The notes beneath the pieces were generated by a model. That model saw only the letters and a list, made by a program, of their open reading frames with translations. It did not search any database and had not been told where the DNA came from. Position numbers and translations under genes: made by a program. Below are positions 1 to 9,181 of a stretch of DNA of 64,000 nt, one piece after another (position 1 is the stretch's first letter; every line of letters starts with the position of its first letter). This DNA is from Pricia antarctica (lineage in GTDB: Bacteria > Bacteroidota > Bacteroidia > Flavobacteriales > Flavobacteriaceae): positions 248,001 through 312,000 of the forward strand of contig NZ_FNAO01000007.1 of NCBI RefSeq assembly GCF_900101815.1, read 5' to 3'.

Positions 1-485
1 CGGTCTTTTTGGCCACACAGGCCAGGGACGATGCCCCGCATTACCAGCATTCATCGGTAGGCTATAACTACCGGATGAGCAATATTCTCGCCGGTATCGG
101 GCGTGGTCAAATGGAAGTACTTGACGATCGGGTAGCTGCCCGTAGAGCCAATTTTGAATTCTACAAAGAACACTTGGGGCATCTCGTTACTATTGCATTT
201 TTGGAGGAACCGGAAGGTTTCTTTTGTAACCGCTGGTTGACCTGTGTGCTTACACCCTCGTTCACCTACCGGGAAAAACTACGCTTGGCCTTATTGGATG
301 AAAATATTGAATCAAGGCCCTTGTGGAAACCAATGCATTTACAACCTATTTTTACGCAGTATCCAAATTACAGCGATGGAACATCTGAAAATCTATTCGA
401 ACGCGGTCTTTGTTTGCCGAGTGGCTCGAATCTTTCAAAAGATGATTTAAAGAGAACCGTTGCAATTATCCTAAAAAACCGATAA
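1..485 (+). CDS. DegT/DnrJ/EryC1/StrS-type PLP sugar aminotransferase, C-terminal part
   Basis: Partial gene: the reading frame is open from the left edge of the window (first full codon at base 3) and stops at 485, so only the last 160 or so residues are seen. The segment reading HYQHSSVGYNYRMSN, followed by RMEVLD-like and RRANFEFYKEHL stretches, is the substrate-pocket and dimer region typical of sugar-nucleotide aminotransferases such as PglE; the PLP-binding lysine would lie upstream. These enzymes aminate a 4-keto sugar nucleotide in the cytoplasm. The next gene begins one base after the stop and encodes a PglF-like 4,6-dehydratase, the enzyme that makes such keto sugars, so the pair probably builds an amino-deoxy sugar for the surface polysaccharide. 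Exact substrate unknown. Confidence 0.85.
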   Translation, partial: VFLATQARDDAPHYQHSSVGYNYRMSNILAGIGRGQMEVLDDRVAARRANFEFYKEHLGHLVTIAFLEEPEGFFCNRWLTCVLTPSFTYREKLRLALLDENIESRPLWKPMHLQPIFTQYPNYSDGTSENLFERGLCLPSGSNLSKDDLKRTVAIILKNR

Positions 486-486
486 A

Positions 487-2418
487 ATGATTAAAGAGTA
501 TTTAGTAAGCAATGCCCATAGGTACGCGTCTAAGTGGCTCGTACTTTTAATAGATATATGTGTGATTTCCGTTTCGTTCGTGTTTTCATACCTTATTCGT
601 TTCAGCCTAACCTTAGATTTCGATACCAACAAGTTGTTTATTCAACTCCCTATCGTTGGCTTGATCGCTGCGGCAGCTTTCTTGTTTACGGGTGCACATA
701 AGGGCATCGTTCGGCATACGGGGGTTAGGGACGTATACAACATATTCAATGCCATCTGTCTGTCGAGCATCTTGTTGATAAGCATCGTGCTATTAAATCG
801 GGAGTTGGGTATTCTAAACGATTTTACGGTGCCATTGGGCATCATAATCACGCACAGTCTATTGTCATTTATTGTATTGACGGCTTCGCGATATGTGTTC
901 AAGTCGCTCTACAACAATCTGATGACCCAAGGTTTTAAGACCAATAAAAACGTATTGATTTACGGGGCCGGTGAATCGGGCATCTTGACTCAAAATGCCT
1001 TGGCCAATCACAGTAAAAGTAAGGTAAGGGTGCTGGGGTACGTCGATGAAGACGATAAAAAGATGGGAAAGAGTATCAATGGGGTAAAAGTATTCCCTAA
1101 AGCAGTGCTTAATCGCGACTTTTTGTTCAAGAATAATATATCGGAGGTCATTTTTTCCATGCAAAACATTGACCCAAAACGTTTAAAGGATTTGGTCGAA
1201 GGCTTGGTCGATTTTCCGGTACAGGTCAAAATTGTACCCCCGGTCGAGCAATGGATCAACGGCGAGTTAAAAGTCTCTCAGATCAAACAGATCCAAATCG
1301 AAGATCTTTTGGATAGGGCACCCATCAGTATACGGAATTCTAAAATCTCGCAAGAGGTCAAAAACAAGGTTGTTCTGGTTACCGGGGGTGCTGGGTCTAT
1401 CGGTAGCGAAATCGTACGCCAATTATGTACGTATGATTATAAATCGCTTATCGTCATCGATCAATCCGAATCTGCATTGTATGATCTGCAACAGGAACTG
1501 AAACAGAACGGGTACCATAACTTTTTGCCCATCGTCGGTGATGTGCGCGATAAAAATCGTTTAAACCATATTTTTCAGGAACATCGACCGAACATCATAT
1601 TCCACGCCGCTGCTTACAAACACGTGCCGTTAATGGAATACAATTCGTATGAGGCCATCAAAATAAATATCGCGGGCACCAAGGTGGTCGCCGATCTCGC
1701 CATCAGTCACAATACGGATAAGTTTATATTTATTTCTACCGACAAAGCGGTCAACCCGACCAATGTCATGGGAGCGACCAAACGCATTGCCGAAATGTAC
1801 GTGAGTTGTATGCAACAATTAGGGAAGACCAAGTTTATTACCACCCGTTTCGGCAATGTTTTGGGATCGAATGGCTCGGTAATCCCGTTATTCAAAAAGC
1901 AGATCGACAAAGGGGGCCCATTGACGGTTACCCATGAAGAGGTTACCCGATATTTTATGACCATTCCCGAAGCTTCACAGTTGGTGCTGGAAGCCGGAGC
2001 CATGGGCGATGGAGGTGAAATCTTTATTTTCGACATGGGCGAATCCGTGAAGATTTACGATTTGGCCAAGAACATGATCAAACTTTCCGGATTGCGTTTT
2101 CCGGAAGATATCAATATTACAATTACCGGACTGCGCCCAGGTGAGAAATTATACGAAGAACTATTGGCCAATGGTGAAAACACCATGCCTACCTATCACA
2201 AGAAGATAATGATAGGAAAAACCCGCGCATTGGATTATATCGCGGTTCGTTCTAAAATAGATGAACTATGTGTTTCAAATATGTTTTTTAACGGAAGTAC
2301 GGTCAGTCTAATGAAAGAAATCGTACCCGAATACATTTCCAGTAATTCTGATCTTTGCTCGTTTGACAAAAAGAAGGATAAAAATAAAAGTGATCTTTCT
2401 TTAAAGAAAGTACTGTAG
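487..2418 (+). CDS. Membrane-bound nucleoside-diphosphate-sugar 4,6-dehydratase (PglF/WbpM/CapD family)
   Basis: 643 residues, full length for the large membrane-bound class. Four hydrophobic segments lie in residues 17-145. They are followed by a CoA-binding-like Rossmann domain (VLIYGAGESG, 156-165) and the catalytic extended SDR domain with TGGAGSIG at 299-306. The active-site segment STDKA (417-421) and MGATKR (428-433) has Met where ordinary SDRs have Tyr, which is the normal state in PglF/FlaA1-type dehydratases. Known family role: conversion of UDP-GlcNAc to the 4-keto-6-deoxy sugar at the inner membrane face. It follows the aminotransferase by one base and precedes the export genes, so it is very likely part of one polysaccharide operon. 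The C-terminus is unusually Lys/Asp-rich (KKKDKNKSD). Confidence 0.93.
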   Translation: MIKEYLVSNAHRYASKWLVLLIDICVISVSFVFSYLIRFSLTLDFDTNKLFIQLPIVGLIAAAAFLFTGAHKGIVRHTGVRDVYNIFNAICLSSILLISIVLLNRELGILNDFTVPLGIIITHSLLSFIVLTASRYVFKSLYNNLMTQGFKTNKNVLIYGAGESGILTQNALANHSKSKVRVLGYVDEDDKKMGKSINGVKVFPKAVLNRDFLFKNNISEVIFSMQNIDPKRLKDLVEGLVDFPVQVKIVPPVEQWINGELKVSQIKQIQIEDLLDRAPISIRNSKISQEVKNKVVLVTGGAGSIGSEIVRQLCTYDYKSLIVIDQSESALYDLQQELKQNGYHNFLPIVGDVRDKNRLNHIFQEHRPNIIFHAAAYKHVPLMEYNSYEAIKINIAGTKVVADLAISHNTDKFIFISTDKAVNPTNVMGATKRIAEMYVSCMQQLGKTKFITTRFGNVLGSNGSVIPLFKKQIDKGGPLTVTHEEVTRYFMTIPEASQLVLEAGAMGDGGEIFIFDMGESVKIYDLAKNMIKLSGLRFPEDINITITGLRPGEKLYEELLANGENTMPTYHKKIMIGKTRALDYIAVRSKIDELCVSNMFFNGSTVSLMKEIVPEYISSNSDLCSFDKKKDKNKSDLSLKKVL

Positions 2419-2449
2419 GGCACACTAGATTAATGGAGTAATTTTTTAG

Positions 2450-2457
2450 TAATATTG
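2450..2457 (+). promoter_or_regulatory. Possible -7 box (TAATATTG) upstream of the Wza-like gene
   Basis: TAATATTG matches the Bacteroidota TAnnTTTG box at all but one position and lies 16 bases before the start at 2474. No clear TTG at -33 is visible. It could allow separate expression of the export genes. Weak support. Confidence 0.25.
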
Positions 2458-2473
2458 CACTAAATTTTAAAAT

Positions 2474-3277
2474 ATGAACACTAGAAATAATCTTAATTTC
2501 AGCCGCGGTATGCGCTCCAAGGCTTGGGCGTTTCCTTTAATTGCGCTAGCCGCACTTATAATGACCTCCTGCGCGTCTCGAAAAGATGTGGTCTATTTTC
2601 AAAATACCGGTGATTTTGAGACTTTGGTCGATAAGAATAGCATTACCCCAAAATTCAAGGTCGATGACGTTTTGAGTATTTACGTCTCTACGCTGGACAA
2701 TGAGGCCAGTGCGCCCTTTAATTTATTTCGTGGTGGATCTGAAGGGGGATTACGTCCAGAACAAGTCGATTATCTTATCGATAAAGATGGGGAAATCGAT
2801 TTCCCCGTTGTCGGAAAAATCAAGGTGGCGGGGCTTTCTTCGGAAGAGTTGCGGGTGTTGCTTCGGGAGCAACTTTCGGAATACTTAAAAGATCCTATTA
2901 TAAACATCCGGTTGCGTAATTTTACGATTACCGTCTTGGGGGAAGTGAATCGTCCGGGAACCTACCCTGTTGAAGGCGAGCGTATCACGATTTTAGAAGC
3001 ATTGGGCCTGGCGAATGATTTGACCATCAAGGGCAAAAGGGAAAACGTGATGGTTATACGTGACTTTGACGGTACCAAAGTGTACCATCGTATCAATCTC
3101 AAGCGAAAAGAGGCGATGAGTTCCCCGGTGTATTATTTGACCCAAAATGATGTAGTATATGTCGAGCCGAATCAATCAGCAATTACCTCTTCTTCTCTGG
3201 ATAATCGGGCTACGATTGCTATATCGATTGCATCCATCTTAATTACTTCTACGGTTATTTTTATTACTAGAAGATAA
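2474..3277 (+). CDS. Polysaccharide export outer-membrane lipoprotein (Wza/BexD family)
   Basis: 267 residues. The N-terminus has a basic region, a hydrophobic stretch and a lipobox ending in MTSC with the lipidated Cys at residue 33; a second Met at residue 13 is an equally good start. After the Cys come the polysaccharide-export domain (VDDVLSIYVSTLD...) and an SLBB-like region (ITVLGEVNRPGTYPVEGERITILEA is split across 2930-3005). The last 25 residues are hydrophobic and end in TRR, a single C-terminal membrane segment as in other Bacteroidota Wza proteins. Role: the outer-membrane pore for capsule or exopolysaccharide, working with the Wzc-like co-polymerase encoded 30 bases downstream. 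Confidence 0.92.
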   Translation: MNTRNNLNFSRGMRSKAWAFPLIALAALIMTSCASRKDVVYFQNTGDFETLVDKNSITPKFKVDDVLSIYVSTLDNEASAPFNLFRGGSEGGLRPEQVDYLIDKDGEIDFPVVGKIKVAGLSSEELRVLLREQLSEYLKDPIINIRLRNFTITVLGEVNRPGTYPVEGERITILEALGLANDLTIKGKRENVMVIRDFDGTKVYHRINLKRKEAMSSPVYYLTQNDVVYVEPNQSAITSSSLDNRATIAISIASILITSTVIFITRR

Positions 3278-3307
3278 TGACTGGAATTTATTAAACCAAA
3301 CGAAAGG

Positions 3308-5692
3308 ATGAGTACTACTTCTCAAAATAAACCCGAACATACTTCGGTTGATTTAAAGGAAATAATTTCGAAATATACCTCTCACTGGAAGTGGTTCGTA
3401 CTCTGTGCGATACTTGCTTTGGCAATGGCCTATATTTACATCAGGTATACTATTCCGGAATATGCGGTTCAAACCCAAATTCAAATCTTGGAGGAAAAAT
3501 CTTCGGGATCTGAACTCGATGTATTTCAAGATCTCAGTTTTCTTGGCGGTGGCAAAAATAAGGTCGAAGATGAATTGCAGATTATAAATTCCCGCTCGAA
3601 TTATATTGAGGTCGTTAAGCAACAAAAACTGAATACCAAGATAATGGTACAGGGCAATATTATTGAGACCGAACTTTATAAAAATCCTCCAGTAAATGTG
3701 AATTTTATTGCGGCGGATTCAATCGTCAATAAAGCTAAATTTCAATTTTTTATTACGATATCTTCCTCCACCACTTTTGGGTATACCGAAGAGGAGGATC
3801 AACCGGTCAAAATCTTTGCTTTCGGTAAAAATATTCCCACCCCTATCGGTGATATTATTATAACCCCCAATGTTCAGGTTTTTGAGAATTATAAGGATAA
3901 AAAATTACGGATTGCGGTAAGTCCGATCGAAGATGTGGCCCAAAGTTATAGAACGAAGGTTCAGGTCACGAATCCGGGCGAATTTTCAAACATCGTAAAC
4001 CTCACGCTCGAAGACCCGATTCAGGAGAAGGCAAGAAACATTTTGAACTCTGTCATCAGTATCTATAACAAAAATGCCGTTCAGGATAAACAGGAAATTG
4101 CCGACCGTACCTCCAACTTTATCAATGAACGGATTGCCGATATTTCGACAGATCTTTCAAGTGTCGATCAATCGGCTCAAGATTTTAAGACCGAGGCGGG
4201 CGTCTCCGATATTGCAGCAGAGGCCAATGTAAACCTGAACGTCGGCGTGGCCAACCAACAGGAACTGGCCAACGCCAGAAACCAGCTCAATATGGCCTCA
4301 TCGATGCAAGATCTGGTTGCGAACCAAGATACCTACGAGGTGTTGCCCACCAACATAGGTTTGTCAGATCCTACAATCGCCGGCACGACAGATCGGTACA
4401 ACCAATTGGTGCAGGAACGACAACGGCTATTGAAAAGTTCAAACGAAAAGAACCCGGTCATCGTGAATTTGGATCAACAGATCGCGGGGCTTAAGCGAAG
4501 TATGCAACAGAGTTTGAACAATAGCGTCAATACGTTGGGAATGACGGTAAACTCCCTAAGTGGTCAACAGGCGCGTTTCAATTCAAAGATTTATTCTTCC
4601 CCAGCTAAAGAACGGGCATTGAGGGATATCACACGACAGCAACAGACCACGGAATCTTTATACCTATATCTTTTGCAAAAGCGGGAAGAGGCCCAGATAT
4701 CGGCCGCATCCAGCTCGGCAAAATCAAAAGTTATTGATCCGGCATTCAATGTAAGCAAATACCCGGTCGCCCCAAAAAAATCATTGATATATTTGGCTTC
4801 GTTAATTCTTGGTTTATTAGTGCCCTTTTCGATTATCTACGCCAATGACCTGCTAGATAATAAGATACACAACATGCATTCCTTGGAAAAACTGGTGAGC
4901 GATATACCGGTGTTGGGCGAACTGCCTAAATTGGGAAAAAAAGACAATAAATTTATTGTTAAGGAAGATCGTTCGATACTGGCAGAATCCCTCCGAATCA
5001 TACGAACCAACCTCGACTATATCATTAAGACCAAACAGCTGCAAAAAGGCAAGAGCAATATTGTTTACGTGACCTCCAGCGTTCCAGGGGAAGGTAAAAC
5101 ATTTTTGTCGACCAACCTGTCAATGATATTGGCGAGTACGAATAAAAAAGTGTTATTGATAGGCGCCGATATTCGAAACCCGAAGTTATATACTTTTTTT
5201 ACGGCAAGCGATGTCGATAGGTTGGCCAAACCCAGCCGGAACAAAGATGCCGGCCTTACCGAATATTTATACGATAATACCCTAGAGGTTCGCGATATTG
5301 TAAACCCCATGCTGATTCATCACAATACGATCGATGTCATCTACTCGGGTCGAATACCCCCGAACCCCGCCGAACTTCTAATGAGCGGGCGTATGAAGGA
5401 TCTCTTTGAAAATGTGACCCAAATCTATGACTATGTGATTGTTGACACCGCACCCTTGATGGTGGTAACCGATACCCTGCTTATCAGCGATTATGCGGAT
5501 CAATTGATCTATGTCACCCGGGCAGGTGTCACCGAGGCCAGAGCGGTAAATTTTCCCATTAAATTACAGGAAGAGGGCAAAATCAAAGGCCTTTCTTTTG
5601 TAGTCAACGATGTAGAAGCTTCGAATCTGGGCTACGGGGGAAAATATGGCTATGGATATGGCAAGACCCAGAAAAAATGGTGGAAGTTTTAG
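3308..5692 (+). CDS. Wzc-like polysaccharide co-polymerase / bacterial tyrosine autokinase
   Basis: 794 residues. Order: first membrane segment (about 30-50), periplasmic Wzz-type domain with coiled coil (to about 490), second membrane segment (about 495-513), then a cytoplasmic BY-kinase. Walker A reads VPGEGKT (near 594-600), Walker A' reads LLIGADIRNP (near 615-624) and Walker B reads YVIVDTAPL (near 709-717). The A' motif has Gly for the first Asp, which I believe is common in Bacteroidota. The tail holds four Tyr (GYGGKYGYGYGK), the expected autophosphorylation cluster. It controls polymer length and export with the Wza-like protein. The CpsB-type phosphatase encoded on the opposite strand just downstream would reverse its phosphorylation. 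A terminator follows. Confidence 0.93.
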   Translation: MSTTSQNKPEHTSVDLKEIISKYTSHWKWFVLCAILALAMAYIYIRYTIPEYAVQTQIQILEEKSSGSELDVFQDLSFLGGGKNKVEDELQIINSRSNYIEVVKQQKLNTKIMVQGNIIETELYKNPPVNVNFIAADSIVNKAKFQFFITISSSTTFGYTEEEDQPVKIFAFGKNIPTPIGDIIITPNVQVFENYKDKKLRIAVSPIEDVAQSYRTKVQVTNPGEFSNIVNLTLEDPIQEKARNILNSVISIYNKNAVQDKQEIADRTSNFINERIADISTDLSSVDQSAQDFKTEAGVSDIAAEANVNLNVGVANQQELANARNQLNMASSMQDLVANQDTYEVLPTNIGLSDPTIAGTTDRYNQLVQERQRLLKSSNEKNPVIVNLDQQIAGLKRSMQQSLNNSVNTLGMTVNSLSGQQARFNSKIYSSPAKERALRDITRQQQTTESLYLYLLQKREEAQISAASSSAKSKVIDPAFNVSKYPVAPKKSLIYLASLILGLLVPFSIIYANDLLDNKIHNMHSLEKLVSDIPVLGELPKLGKKDNKFIVKEDRSILAESLRIIRTNLDYIIKTKQLQKGKSNIVYVTSSVPGEGKTFLSTNLSMILASTNKKVLLIGADIRNPKLYTFFTASDVDRLAKPSRNKDAGLTEYLYDNTLEVRDIVNPMLIHHNTIDVIYSGRIPPNPAELLMSGRMKDLFENVTQIYDYVIVDTAPLMVVTDTLLISDYADQLIYVTRAGVTEARAVNFPIKLQEEGKIKGLSFVVNDVEASNLGYGGKYGYGYGKTQKKWWKF

Positions 5693-5729
5693 CGCGGTCA
5701 TCTATCGGCCAAGACAATGAATGATATTA

Positions 5730-5758
5730 AAAACCTTGGGTTACCTCAAGGTTTTTTT
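5730..5758. terminator. Rho-independent terminator between the kinase and phosphatase genes
   Basis: AAAACCTTG and CAAGGTTTTTTT pair across a short loop, with an A run on one side and a T run on the other. It can therefore stop transcription from both converging genes. Confidence 0.75.
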
Positions 5759-5778
5759 GTGATAGGTCCGTTTCATTT

Positions 5779-6519
5779 CTAATAAAAAGTAGCGATCGTA
5801 TTATTGATCAAGGGCAGCAGCTGTTCCAGCGTTTTTTTGGATAAGGTCACTTTTTTAAGGGAATCCAGTTGATTGAGGTTATGTACGTCGGAGGCCAAAA
5901 AGTCTATAAGGCCTTCCTGTAGCAGTTCGTTGGCCACTTTCGGCACTTCCTTCCCGTAATAGTCACTAAGTGACAATAGGTTCATTTGAAATAGGATGCC
6001 ATGTGCCTTGTACTCGGAATACTTTTTCATGCGGTGGTGCAAAAATCCGTAGCGTTCGGGATGGGCGAGAATAGGATAAAATCCTTTGGAGGCGGTTTTG
6101 ATAATGGCTTCCTCAAAATTGATCGGAGGTTGTAGGTATGACATTTCGACCAAAAGATAGGCTTTGCGCATCGCCATTGCAGTTCCCGTTTCCAGAAGAT
6201 GCTCAAAATTGTCATCGATCATGTGTTCGGCGGCGGCTTCAACGGAGATATGCTTCAAATCATGGCTAATCAAGGCTTGTTGTACCTGTGAAAGCGCTTT
6301 AGATATGGTTTCTTTATCATTGGGATAGTAATTGTGCATAATATGCGGCGTAGCAATAAAATGGGTCACCCCAAATTCTTCAAAAGCCTTTATCAGTGCA
6401 ATGGATTCCTCCGCGGTCTTCGCACCGTCATCGATTCCGGGCAATATATGGTTGTGGATATCAATAAAACCATCGAGGTAATCGATCAAGAATTTTTTTC
6501 TACTGAAAAATTGCATCAT
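5779..6519 (-). CDS. CpsB/CapC/YwqE-type protein tyrosine phosphatase (PHP fold)
   Basis: 246 residues, the usual length. The metal-binding PHP motif DIHNHILPGIDDGAK lies near residues 20-34, followed by ATPHIMHNYYPN, AAAEHMID and ILAHPERYGF, and ending with FLASDVHNLN, all conserved manganese-ligand segments of the family. The known role is dephosphorylation of the tyrosine-rich tail of Wzc/CpsD kinases, which matches its place facing the kinase gene. The start could be either of two adjacent ATG codons (6519 or 6516). Confidence 0.93.
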   Translation of the reverse strand: MMQFFSRKKFLIDYLDGFIDIHNHILPGIDDGAKTAEESIALIKAFEEFGVTHFIATPHIMHNYYPNDKETISKALSQVQQALISHDLKHISVEAAAEHMIDDNFEHLLETGTAMAMRKAYLLVEMSYLQPPINFEEAIIKTASKGFYPILAHPERYGFLHHRMKKYSEYKAHGILFQMNLLSLSDYYGKEVPKVANELLQEGLIDFLASDVHNLNQLDSLKKVTLSKKTLEQLLPLINNTIATFY

Positions 6520-6730
6520 CTGTTTTGGTTCTGGTCAAGGGTATAACGGACAATTCAGATTTTTATGATTTAAAAACGCGGTAGACTTAGGGCAAAGATA
6601 CTGCAGAAGCAATAGATTTCAATACGAAGCGAACCTCCGAAGCCTAAACTTGTCGAACAGTGTCTCTGGGTTTTAAAACAACGACAAACAGGTCGGACGT
6701 AAAGATCACTTATTGTTATATTTTTATTGA

Positions 6731-6758
6731 AATTTGGAATTTGGAATTTGGAATTTGG
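6731..6758. repeat. Heptamer tandem repeat, AATTTGG x4
   Basis: Four perfect copies of AATTTGG, followed by a degenerate GATTT, ten bases beyond the 3' end of the FAD-protein gene. A related degenerate run occurs near 33215-33250. The rest of the 6520-6768 gap shows no convincing gene. Confidence 0.85.
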
Positions 6759-6768
6759 GATTTCACTT

Positions 6769-8319
6769 TCAAAAGCCCTTGGCTGCTGCTTCCGCGCACC
6801 TTTCCCCATCCATGGCCGCCGAAACGATACCCCCGGCATAGCCACCACCCTCCCCACAAGGAAAAAGGCCTTTGATTTCAGGATGCTCCAAATTTTTGTT
6901 CCTGGGGATGTTCACCGGGGAGGAGGTGCGGGATTCTACCCCGACGATATTCGCCTCGGCCGTATAATAGCCTTTCATCTTCTTTCCGAATTCCTCAAAC
7001 CCCTTTCGCAAACGGCTGCCGATCAATCTAGGTAAAAGGGAATGTAACGGGGCACTTTGAAGTCCCGGTTGGTAGGAGGTGGGGTTCAAATCCGTAGAAA
7101 TCCGTCCTTCGACAAAATCCGTCACCCGTTGTGAGGGGGCTACTTGGGTGCGCCCACCAGAGGTAAAGGCCAAGCGTTCCAGATCTTTCTGATATTCAAG
7201 TCCCTTTAAAGCCCCAAAACGTTCGTAGTTGCGGATATCCTCATCCACATTGATTTCCACTACGATTCCCGAATTGGCAAATGGATTATTACGCCGCGAG
7301 GGAGACATCCCGTTGACCACCACTTCACCGGGAGCCGTGGCAGCGGGAACGATAAACCCACCGGGACACATACAGAACGAATATACGCCCCTGCCTTTTA
7401 CCTGTTCTACCAGGCTGTAGGCCGCCGCCGGAAGTAGTTCATGGCGTTGCCCCCCACAATTGTATTGAATGGAATCGATAATGTGCTGCGGATGTTCGAT
7501 ACGGACCCCCATAGCAAAGGACTTCGCGGTTAGGGCAATTTTCTTCCGGTCAAGCAAATAAAAAATATCCCGCGCGGAATGGCCGGTCGCCAATATCACC
7601 CTTTCGACCTCCATTTCGTTTTTGTTATTTAATACGATGGATTTTAGTTGATTGTCCCTCACTACAAAATCCGTTATTTTGGTATTGAAATGCACCTCGC
7701 CACCGTGCGCTATAATCGTTTCGCGTATATTTTGGACGATTTTTGGCAGTTTGTTGGTGCCAATATGCGGGTGGGCGTCAACCAAGATCTGTTCCGTGGC
7801 GCCGTGGTGTACCAAACTCTCGAAGATACGCCGTACATCTCCGCGCTTTAGGCTTCGGGTATACAATTTTCCGTCGGAGTAGGTGCCTGCGCCCCCTTCG
7901 CCGAAACAGTAGTTGCTATCTTCGTTGACGCAGTGGTCTTGGTTGATGGCCTTAAGGTCACGGCGGCGGTCTTGAACGTTCTTGCCGCGTTCGAGCACGA
8001 TGGGTTTGAAGCCGAGTTCGAGACACCGGAGTGCGGCCCACATACCTGCGGGCCCGAAACCGATGATATGAACGGGCCGGGACTTCGAAACATTTTTATA
8101 GTCAAAAATGTGGGTATTTGAAGGTACATCTTCACCGATAAAGACTGCCAGTTTGTAATTGAAGATGACGTCCGGTTTTCGCGCGTCGATGGATTTTCGG
8201 AGGATTTTCAGCACAAACTCCGCCTCGGAAAGTCCCAAATATTTGGCGGCTCTTTGTTTCAAGCTTCCTTTTTGGGCCTCTTCGACAAGGCTTAGGCGAA
8301 TTTGTAGGTTTTTGACCAT
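6769..8319 (-). CDS. NAD(P)/FAD-dependent dehydrogenase (COG2509-like)
   Basis: 516 residues. An N-terminal region of about 80 residues precedes the dinucleotide-binding motif HIIGFGPAGMWAALRC (about 85-100). Then come LERG, the family signature FGEGGAGTYSDGKLYTR, ATGHSARDIFYLL, and the C-terminal FAD segment PCGEGGGYAGGIVSAAMDG. This is the arrangement of the widespread but poorly characterised FAD-dependent dehydrogenases of bacteria. The physiological substrate is unknown. It is a single gene, divergent from pxpABC. Confidence 0.88.
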   Translation of the reverse strand: MVKNLQIRLSLVEEAQKGSLKQRAAKYLGLSEAEFVLKILRKSIDARKPDVIFNYKLAVFIGEDVPSNTHIFDYKNVSKSRPVHIIGFGPAGMWAALRCLELGFKPIVLERGKNVQDRRRDLKAINQDHCVNEDSNYCFGEGGAGTYSDGKLYTRSLKRGDVRRIFESLVHHGATEQILVDAHPHIGTNKLPKIVQNIRETIIAHGGEVHFNTKITDFVVRDNQLKSIVLNNKNEMEVERVILATGHSARDIFYLLDRKKIALTAKSFAMGVRIEHPQHIIDSIQYNCGGQRHELLPAAAYSLVEQVKGRGVYSFCMCPGGFIVPAATAPGEVVVNGMSPSRRNNPFANSGIVVEINVDEDIRNYERFGALKGLEYQKDLERLAFTSGGRTQVAPSQRVTDFVEGRISTDLNPTSYQPGLQSAPLHSLLPRLIGSRLRKGFEEFGKKMKGYYTAEANIVGVESRTSSPVNIPRNKNLEHPEIKGLFPCGEGGGYAGGIVSAAMDGERCAEAAAKGF

Positions 8320-8410
8320 ACCGCGAAATTAAGGGAAATTGCACAATCAAATCCACAAAGCGTACAGTTCATATTTTTTAGGTTAATTTTAAATGTCAAA
8401 ATCAACCCTT

Positions 8411-8446
8411 AAACTAATAAACTAATAAACACATAAACCTATAAAC
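8411..8446. repeat. Octamer tandem repeat AAACNNAT x4.5, abutting pxpA
   Basis: AAACTAAT, AAACTAAT, AAACACAT, AAACCTAT, AAAC. On the other strand the unit is GTTTATNN, the same unit as at 26784-26812. The array runs into the beginning of the pxpA reading frame. Confidence 0.8.
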
Positions 8447-9181
8447 TTCAAAATTGACATCAACTGCGACGTAGGCGAGGGCGCGGGAAACGAGGCGGAA
8501 TTATTTCCCTTGATTTCCTCGTGCAATATTGCCTGTGGCGGCCACGCGGGAGACGCTGCTTCAATGCAAAGGATCATCCGTTTGGCGAAGAAATTTAAGG
8601 TCAAGGTCGGGGCACATCCATCCTATCCCGATAAAGAAAATTTTGGAAGGTCGCCTATGGATATTCCTTCCGAAGTACTTGTCCAAAGCATTCAAGGACA
8701 GATAGCTGACCTTGTTTCCATCCTCCAAAAAGAAAACATCCGATTGCATCATATTAAGGCCCATGGCGCATTGTACAATACAATCGCCAAGGACGCCGAA
8801 TTGGCCGAACTTTTTTTACGCGCCGTTGCCGAGTATAAAAAGGATAGCCTTATCTATGTTCCCTATGCTTCCGAAATAGCAAAAAAAGCGGTGGAACACG
8901 ATTTTTTGATAGCCTATGAAGCCTTTGCCGACCGCAATTACCATACGGACCTCAGTCTAGTTTCCCGAAGCCATCCGCAGGCATTGATCACGTCTCCAGA
9001 AGCGGTTTTGAAGCATATCGTCCAGATCGTAACCCATCAAAAAGTACGGACCCTTAGTGACTGTACCGTAAAGATTTTGGCCGAAACCTTCTGCATTCAT
9101 AGCGATACCCCTTCATCATTTGAAATAGTATTGTATCTTTCGGCAGCATTACCGAAACATTCTATACGGATTAAAAAGTGA
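8441..9181 (+). CDS. pxpA: 5-oxoprolinase subunit A (LamB/YcsF family); start codon uncertain
   Basis: About 246 residues. The conserved N-terminus KIDINCDVGEG begins at 8450, then SSCNIACGGHAGD, GAHPSYPDKENFGR and HIKAHGALYN, all typical of YcsF/PxpA. With PxpB and PxpC it hydrolyses 5-oxoproline (pyroglutamate) to glutamate using ATP. The frame opens after a stop at 8426-8428 and has no ATG, GTG or TTG before the conserved motif. The first usual codon is TTG at 8510, which would remove the NCDVGEG motif. I place the start at ATA 8441 (giving INFKIDINCD); ATT 8453 is the alternative. The stop TGA overlaps the GTG start of pxpB. Confidence 0.85.
   Translation: MNFKIDINCDVGEGAGNEAELFPLISSCNIACGGHAGDAASMQRIIRLAKKFKVKVGAHPSYPDKENFGRSPMDIPSEVLVQSIQGQIADLVSILQKENIRLHHIKAHGALYNTIAKDAELAELFLRAVAEYKKDSLIYVPYASEIAKKAVEHDFLIAYEAFADRNYHTDLSLVSRSHPQALITSPEAVLKHIVQIVTHQKVRTLSDCTVKILAETFCIHSDTPSSFEIVLYLSAALPKHSIRIKK

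Noticed and set aside
5158-5187. Wzc-like kinase inactivated by Gly in the Walker A' motif
   Set aside because: The rest of the kinase and the tyrosine tail are intact, and to my knowledge Gly at this position is frequent in Bacteroidota homologues.
6570-6857. Short frames in the 6520-6860 region
   Set aside because: They run over AATTTGG repeats or the end of the FAD-protein gene and have no protein-like features.
8510-9181. TTG at 8510 as the start of pxpA
   Set aside because: It would remove the conserved KIDINCDVGEG N-terminus that is clearly present in the same frame just upstream.
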